From assembly GCF_021347895.1 (NCBI RefSeq), contig NC_067129.1, positions 32,277,690-32,341,689 on the forward strand: 64,000 nucleotides of DNA, written 5' to 3'. The notes under the pieces were generated by a model. That model worked only from the letters and a program-made list of their open reading frames with translations. It had not been told where the DNA came from and searched no databases. The translations under genes and the position numbers were made by a program. Below, piece after piece: positions 59,601-64,000 of the stretch (its first letter is position 1; the number at the start of each line of letters is the position of its first letter). This DNA is from Acanthochromis polyacanthus (Eukaryota > Chordata > Actinopteri > Pomacentridae).

Positions 59601-62600
59601 TATATTGTGCCTTTAAACTGAAAATAGGTGGATGTGGCGATGAACCGGAGTAGTGTGATAATGTCATTTACTGTGAGATTTGTGCATTTTTTCAATGTCC
59701 TTTCCTTAGAGAGTCGTTCCTGTACAATGTGTAATGTGACGTCAATGGGTGTTTTTGTGAATAGAGATACTACATCATGCCACATGAAAATTTTGTCTTT
59801 TTGTACTGTGATAATGTTGAGTTCTTGTGCCAGTTGTTTTGAATTCTTGCAATGATGTTTTGATGTACCAAGGAGGATTTAATGATGTCTACTAAGGCTT
59901 TTGGGAGGTTGTAGGTGACTGATCCGATGCTGTCAACTATGGGACGTAGTGGTATGTCCTTTTTATGTATTTTTGGTGTTCCATATATCTGGGGGGTAAT
60001 GTTAGCTGTGGGAATAAGGCGGCCATATGCTTCCGGTGTTTTCTTATTGGATTCAAGCAATGGTTTTAACAGAGTTTTTAGTGTTCTTTTCTTTTCTTCT
60101 GTGGGATCTTTTTGAAGTATTTCGTACATGTTCCTGTCCTCTAGCATGGGTGTTATGTCCTTGTCTCTGCACTGGAGATTAAATATAAGATGGTTTCGGT
60201 GGCGTGCTCGCTTCTTTTCCAGGTTTTCCAGGTGACAGAATATTGTGACACAGTCTTTGTCTGATCTTCCTTTTAATAGTTGGATTAGGTTCATTTTGTC
60301 GTTGTATAGTATACGATAGTGTTATTTATTTAAACCGACAATTCAGAAAGCGTTGTTTTTACCTTGCTGACATGTTTTGACAGCTTCTGCTGTCTTCCTC
60401 AGAGCGTCATCACGTTTGGTGACGTGTCACGGGGGGAGGATTGTAACCTCGGAGACTAATAAACAGAGACGATGGATTAAGGAAGTTGGGACACAACTTC
60501 TCGCCCGTTTCCCCCTGGACCTGACCAAATTCATGACTGGAACTAAAAACTCCACATCCTGCCTGGACCCCATCCCCACTGCCCTCCTCAAAAACTGCCT
60601 TCTTGTCATCTTCCCCCTCATCTCTAACATCATCAACACCTCTCTCAGTACTGGCTCTGACCCCTCACCCCTCAAACTTGCCTTTGTCTCCCCTATCCTT
60701 AAGAAATCTGGTTTGGATCCAACCTCCCCTCACAACGTCCGACCCATCTCCAACCTCCCCTTCATATCCAAAACTTGAGAATGTGTCGTTGCTGCCCAGT
60801 TGACAACCCATCTCACCTCCAACAACCTGTATGAAACCTTTCAATCTGGATTCCGCTCTCATCACAGCACTGAAACCGCTCTCCTCAAGGTCACTAACGA
60901 TGTCCTCCTGTCCTCAGACTCTGGACAAGTCACCATCCTCATCCTCCTCGACTTCTCTGCAGCATTTGACACAATCAATCACTCCATCCTCCTGTCCCCC
61001 CTTAAATCCTCCATTAACATCACTGGCACCACCCTCACCTGGTTCACATCCTATCTCCCCAATAGACAACAATTCATCAAGGTCAACAACTGCACATTCA
61101 CCACCACCCCCCTGTCCCATGGTGTTCCGCAGGGATCAGTCCTTGGCCCCCTCCTCGTCATCCTGTACCTCCTCCCCTTCTGCAAAATCATCCGCCGCCA
61201 CAACCTACACTTCCATTGCTACGCCGACAACATCCAACTGTACATCTCCACCAACCCCATCTCCACCACCACCCTCCACTCTCTCTCCAGCTGCTTGGCC
61301 GACATCAAATTCTGGATGAAGAAAAACTTTCTCCTGTTAAACTGTGACAAGACCGACTTTATCATTATCGGTCCCATATCACTCACACCATTTCTCCACT
61401 CCCCCATCACCATTGATAACACCACCCTGTCTCCCTCCGCTCACATCCACAATCTGGGTGTGATATTTGACAGCCACCTCACTTTTGAACCCCACATTAA
61501 TCAGATCACCAAAACTGCTTTTTTCCACCTTCAAAAAATTGCCCGTCTTTGCCCCTTCCTCTCCCTCTCAGTCGCCGAAACCCTCATTCATGCTTTCATC
61601 ACTTTCCGCCTTGACGACTGTAATAGCATTCTCTTTGGCACCACCTCCAAAGCTCTCAATAAACTTCAATACATTCAAAACTCTGCTGCCCGACTCCTCA
61701 CCTGAACCCGTTCTCATGACCACATCACACCTGTCTTGCAGAACCTCCATTGGCTCCCCATTTCACATCCAAATCCTCACCTTCAAATCCATCCACAATC
61801 TCGCCCCCTCTTACCTTACTGATTTGCTCCTCCCATACCCCCCCCCCCCCAGGAATCTCCGCTCATCCCACGCACAGGACCAACCGGCGACATTGGGGGG
61901 ACAGAGCCTTCGCCATCGCTGCCCCCACACTCTGGAACTCACTCCCCCTCGCCCTCCGTGACTGCACCAACCTCTCCACATTCAAATCCCTTTTAAAGAC
62001 TCACCTTTTCAGATCTGCCTTCTTTAAGTGACACTGTATATTATCTTTAATTTTGATTGATTTTAAAATGACTGTTTATTGACTTTTATATAAACTGTTT
62101 TTATTTATAACTCGTTTTAGTTTATTATGTTTTATGTACAGCATCTTTGAGTTTCTTGTAAAGCGCTTTATAAATAAAATGTATTATTGTTATTATTTAT
62201 TAGTAATTCAGTTCATCTTTCATCTTCTAATTGTTTTTCAGATAACAATGGCAGATATTTGATCGTCTCAGGGACATTGTTTAATGATCCTGTTTTGTTA
62301 GTCAATATATTTGCCCCAAATTTTGATGATCCACATTTCATGAACAAGCTTTTCAAATCCCTGCCGTCGCTGCACAACAATCACCTCATATATGGAGGAG
62401 ATATGACCTGTGTTGTCAAGCCCAGGTTAGACCGTTCTACTGTCAAAACACTGACTCCCTCCTTATGTCAAGTACACTTTCTGATTTTATGTCCAAATGT
62501 GGTTGGAGATTCAATAATCCCAGTGGAAAAGAATACTCCTTTTTGTCTCAAATGCATAAGTCTGTCTCACACATTATTTTTTATTGATACAAAACAGATT

Positions 62601-63234
62601 TTCAGTGTCTCGACAGTTACATACCATCCTGTAGTCATTTCTGATGATGCCACTCTTTCTTTGAATATTCGATTTTCACCACAACCCTGACACTCTTCAT
62701 GATGGAGAGTTAATACTTTACTTCTATCTTATAACAAATTTGACAAAGAAGGAAACCAGGCCCACCGAGACAGTGATCAATATGCCAGATGACCAGTGCA
62801 CCACTGACCGGGTGACATGTTGGACTGTAAATAGCAGAACTTAAACTCAGTTTGGATTTTAGCTTCCTGTCTTTCTGTCCTCACAGCCTCTGGATGTCTC
62901 GGCAGGAGAGTTGTCGGTCGAACAGGTGAGAACGTCACCTTCACCTGTAGGTACAACAGAAAATCCTACGGAGCTCTGTCGGTTTGCTGGAATCGAGGAG
63001 ACATACCAAACCTGGGTATGTGCAATAACCAGCTGATCTCCACAGATGGAAATAAAGTGAAAAAACAGAGCGGAGTTTCCAGCAGGTATCAGCTGATGGG
63101 ACGACTGGACCAAGGGGACGTTTCTCTGACGATACTGAACCTAAGAGAGGCCGATGCTGGACGCTACGGATGCCGGGTGCATATAGCTGGATTGTTCAAT
63201 GACGACAAACATCACTTTGATCTGACCGTTAAAG
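53669..63234 (+). CDS. TIM/HAVCR-family receptor, first two coding exons (3' end outside window)
   Basis: TIM proteins are type I surface receptors on immune cells; several bind phosphatidylserine on dying cells. Exon 1 (53669-53702, or from the ATG at 53660) encodes the signal peptide MKIVLLLTLLTG; the second ATG has the better context (GCCATGA). Exon 2 (62887-63234, phase 1-1, 116 codons) encodes one IgV domain. It has VTFTC, the TIM-type SVCWNRGDIP, GMCNNQLI, RYQLMGRLDQGDVSLTILNL, and ADAGRYGCRV. The TIM ligand-binding FG loop, usually WFND, here reads LFNDDKH, keeping the Asn-Asp pair used for metal coordination. Four core cysteines are visible instead of the six in mammalian TIM IgV domains. 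Mucin, membrane and tail exons would lie downstream. The paralogue (havcr1, havcr2 or timd4 type) is unresolved. An Ig-receptor of another family is unlikely given the CWNRG and FND signatures. Confidence 0.82.
54020..54135. repeat. Dispersed repeat with CTTGGATGAGAGGTGAAATG
   Basis: The stretch CTGAAGAAGCCTCTTGGATG, AGAGGTGAAATGTCTTCAAG and GAACGTTC...AGTCCAGT is a frequent fish (and wider vertebrate) interspersed word set. No boundaries could be set. Confidence 0.5.
54407..54954 (-). mobile_element. Inverted-repeat element with a Myb/SANT-like coding remnant (Harbinger-like)
   Basis: The left end TAGTTGGGTTTCCATTACAG and the reversed right end (TAGCTGCATTTCCATTACCC) are imperfect inverted repeats. 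GTTTCCATT words also recur internally. The minus strand carries the Myb/SANT-like remnant at 54556-54780. A PIF/Harbinger relationship is inferred from that domain; a 3-bp target duplication was not confirmed. Confidence 0.55.
54556..54780 (-). pseudogene. Myb/SANT-like DNA-binding domain fragment
   Basis: The 74-codon frame contains YVWTEEQTKTFLAIILEKN, then SKQQRNAECYKEI. This fits the W..EE...L...........L....RN...Y..I pattern of Myb/SANT-like domains found beside PIF/Harbinger transposases and in domesticated relatives. It ends directly after the first half of the domain. No nuclease is present in the element. Confidence 0.5.
55384..56877 (+). pseudogene. L2 ORF1 (coiled-coil-like start, proline-rich middle, SGNH esterase end), frameshifted
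   Basis: ORF1 proteins of the L2/CR1 group bind RNA and often end in an esterase domain. An ATG at 55384 opens a frame with LDTANTTITCLKAEIRRLRS that stops at 55528-55530. Middle portions are readable only in shifting frames. The last block (56392-56877, 161 codons) is open and holds the SGNH blocks GDSMMRG, LHIGCND and DGIHPN with the nucleophile Ser, the GxND Asn and the Asp/His pair. The esterase block is intact; the gene as a whole is not. Confidence 0.75.
58288..60487 (-). mobile_element. Penelope-like element with direct terminal repeats
   Basis: About 120 bp beginning ATAGTGTTATTTATTTAAAC is present in the same orientation at 58288-58410 and 60309-60435 (about 90% alike by eye), the pseudo-LTR arrangement of Penelope elements. 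The coding region lies between them on the minus strand. A 55-bp piece of the coding 3' end (58570-58630) recurs inverted beyond the other repeat at 60432-60487, so the insertion has a partial head-to-head copy. Confidence 0.85.
58511..60294 (-). pseudogene. Penelope-like reverse transcriptase with GIY-YIG endonuclease, frameshifted
   Basis: Minus-strand frames 60294-59770, 59785-59000 and 59108-58511 form one broken gene. N-terminal part: YGTPKIHKKDIPLRPIVDS. RT core: DVVSLFTKTPID, QGFAMGDPLSTIMSNLFMED, catalytic YVDDI, and FLDINIHH followed by VYRKPTHTDQYL. C-terminal part: IPCKSCNK, then in a shifted frame TYIGKTGRSFKTRRKEH, the GIY-YIG nuclease signature. Frame changes near 59785, 59050 and 58800. 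The YVDD active site is preserved, but the protein cannot be made in one piece. Confidence 0.87.
62217..62690 (+). pseudogene. L1-type LINE endonuclease fragment
   Basis: The open frame contains NGRYLIVSGTLFNDPVLLVN, then IFAPNFDDP and HLIYGGDMTCVVKPRLDRS. This matches the APE endonuclease of fish L1/Tx1 ORF2 proteins (NVYAPN and GGDFN blocks). Later parts (YHPVVISDDATLSL) match the final SDH block in a shifted frame, with the His replaced. No reverse transcriptase follows. It abuts the 3' tail of the L2 element. Confidence 0.75.
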
Positions 63235-63268
63235 GTAAGAGGCAACTTGTTTAACCCATTTTCATGTA

Positions 63269-64000
63269 CACACGTGAACAAAATTGTTGGTACCCCTCAG
63301 TTAAAGAAGGAAAAACCCACAATTCTCACTGAAATCACTTGAAACTCACAAAAGTAACAATAAATAAAAATTTATTGAAAATTAAATAATCAAAAACAGC
63401 CATTACTTTTGAATTGTTGATTAACATAATTATTTAAAAAAACAAACTAATGAAACAGGCCTGGACAAAAATGATGGTACCGCTATAAAAGATTGAAAAC
63501 TATTTGACCAGAGTGACATGATTAACTCAGGTGTGTCATTTAATTGACATCACAGGTGTTTCCAAACTCATAATCAGTCAGTCTGCCTATTTAAAGGGAG
63601 ACAAGTAGTCACCCTGCTGTTTGGTGAAAAGGTGTGTACCACACTGAACATGGACAACAGAAAGCGAAGGAGAGAATTGTCCCAGGACATCCGAAAAAAA
63701 ATTATAGACAAACATCTTAAAGGTAAAGGCTATAAGACCATCTCTAAACAGCTTGAAGTTCCTGTGACAACAGTGGCTCATATTATTCAGAAGTTCAAGA
63801 CCCACGGGACAGTAGCCAACCTCCCTGGACGTGGCCGCAAGAGGAAAATTGATGACAAATTGAAGAGACGGATCGTTGGAATTGTATCCAAAGAGCCCAG
63901 AGCAACCTCCAAAGAAATTAAAGGTGAACTCCAAGGCCAAGGTACATCAGTGTCAGATCGCACCATTCGTCGTTGTTTGAGCCAAAGTGGACTTCATGGG
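63269..64000 (+). mobile_element. Tc1 element, 5' part (runs off the window)
   Basis: It begins CACACGTGAACAAAATTGTT after a TA at 63267-63268, within the second intron of the TIM-family gene. Only the left inverted repeat and part of the transposase are visible. It is a different family from the other Tc1 copies in the window. Confidence 0.85.
63650..64000 (+). CDS. Tc1-type transposase, N-terminal 117 codons (truncated by window end)
   Basis: Opens MDNRKRRRELSQDIRKK and continues through KGKGYKTISKQLEVPVTTVA, LPGRGRKRKID and SDRTIRRCLSQSGLHG, the paired-like DNA-binding half of a Tc1 transposase with its GRGRKRK hook. Every codon in view is open. The catalytic domain lies beyond position 64000, so intactness cannot be judged. 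Confidence 0.85.
   Translation, partial: MDNRKRRRELSQDIRKKIIDKHLKGKGYKTISKQLEVPVTTVAHIIQKFKTHGTVANLPGRGRKRKIDDKLKRRIVGIVSKEPRATSKEIKGELQGQGTSVSDRTIRRCLSQSGLHG

Larger units (their letters stand above)
57140..62035 (+). pseudogene. L2 ORF2 endonuclease/reverse transcriptase, interrupted and mutated
   Basis: The APE-type endonuclease is readable from NTRSITSKGP, FLCLTETWH and AIIYRPP to ISDHQAITMDI (57200-57830), across frame changes near 57460 and 57950. A linker runs to about 58288, then the Penelope-like insertion. The reverse transcriptase resumes at about 60510 (DPIPTALLKN). It continues through LLDFSAAFDTINHSIL, HGVPQGSVLGPLL, YADNIQLY (catalytic YADD mutated, Asn codon at 61229-61231), CDKTDFIIIG and LGVIFDSHLTF. 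Stops interrupt at 60776-60778 and 61703-61705. The stretch normally between linker and RT seems shortened around the insertion. Non-functional. Confidence 0.85.
55265..62200 (+). mobile_element. L2-clade LINE retrotransposon, split by a Penelope-like element
   Basis: The order is that of fish L2 elements: a short 5' region, ORF1 with an esterase domain (from 55384), ORF2 with endonuclease and reverse transcriptase (about 57140-62035), and a 3' end GTAAAGCGCTTTATAAATAA followed by an ATT-type tail at about 62180-62200. The insertion at 58288-60487 interrupts ORF2. It occupies most of the TIM-gene intron, on the same strand as the gene. Confidence 0.88.

Noticed and set aside
62187..62690. Host gene exon in the TIM intron
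   Set aside because: Reads as an L1-type endonuclease (APNFDDP, GGDMTC) with later frame loss; no splice sites fit the TIM phases.

Overview
The window is nuclear DNA from a ray-finned fish, most likely a spiny-rayed (percomorph) teleost. Three things point there: spliced vertebrate genes with GT-AG introns, an odorant receptor of the fish-type 131-2 group, and a dense load of fish mobile elements (several Tc1 families, L2, Penelope, hAT, piggyBac-like and Harbinger-like sequence). Nothing prokaryotic or organellar is present. No database search was possible, so family names rest on motifs read by eye.

Layout. (1) 2369-21501, plus strand: a complete seven-coding-exon gene for beta-galactoside alpha-2,6-sialyltransferase (st6gal1). 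Its introns hold a mariner-like element, a frameshifted Tc1 element, a small hAT element, a TTAA-flanked element and four G/T-rich minisatellite arrays that all lie in the same orientation. (2) 21502-32190: mostly gene-free. It holds a second copy of part of the last st6gal1 intron, another TTAA-flanked element, a 590-bp TATAGCATAG-type array and one PLAC8-like exon that looks broken. (3) 32194-33165, minus strand: an intact single-exon odorant receptor. (4) 33480-35649: a Tc1 element split by a 537-bp solo LTR. (5) 35690-37010: three adjacent minisatellites. (6) 37023-44275: a 7.25-kb hAT relic with terminal repeats and imperfect 8-bp target duplications. Two full-length Tc1 elements with uninterrupted transposase genes (38228-39247 and 41433-42452) are nested inside it. 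(7) 44276-53640: no host gene seen. It holds degenerate telomere-like repeats, a decayed piggyBac-like element whose cysteine-rich tail is still readable, and a decayed multi-exon hAT-type (ZNF862-like) transposase gene. (8) 53669-63234, plus strand: the first two exons of a TIM/HAVCR-family immune receptor (signal peptide, then IgV domain). The remaining exons lie beyond the window. Its 9.2-kb intron carries a Harbinger-like fragment, an L2 LINE (SGNH-esterase ORF1 plus reverse-transcriptase ORF2) split by a Penelope-like element, and an L1 endonuclease fragment. (9) 63269-64000: the 5' part of a further Tc1 element, cut by the window edge.

The host genes do not form an operon or an obvious pathway. 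The sialyltransferase works in the Golgi, the odorant receptor is a plasma-membrane GPCR, and the TIM protein is a cell-surface phosphatidylserine-type receptor. The most informative content is the mobile-element stratigraphy: which elements sit inside which, and which still have open genes. I found no convincing undescribed biological system. The best leads are the two apparently intact Tc1 elements, the LFND variant of the TIM ligand-binding loop, and the same-strand minisatellites across three st6gal1 introns.
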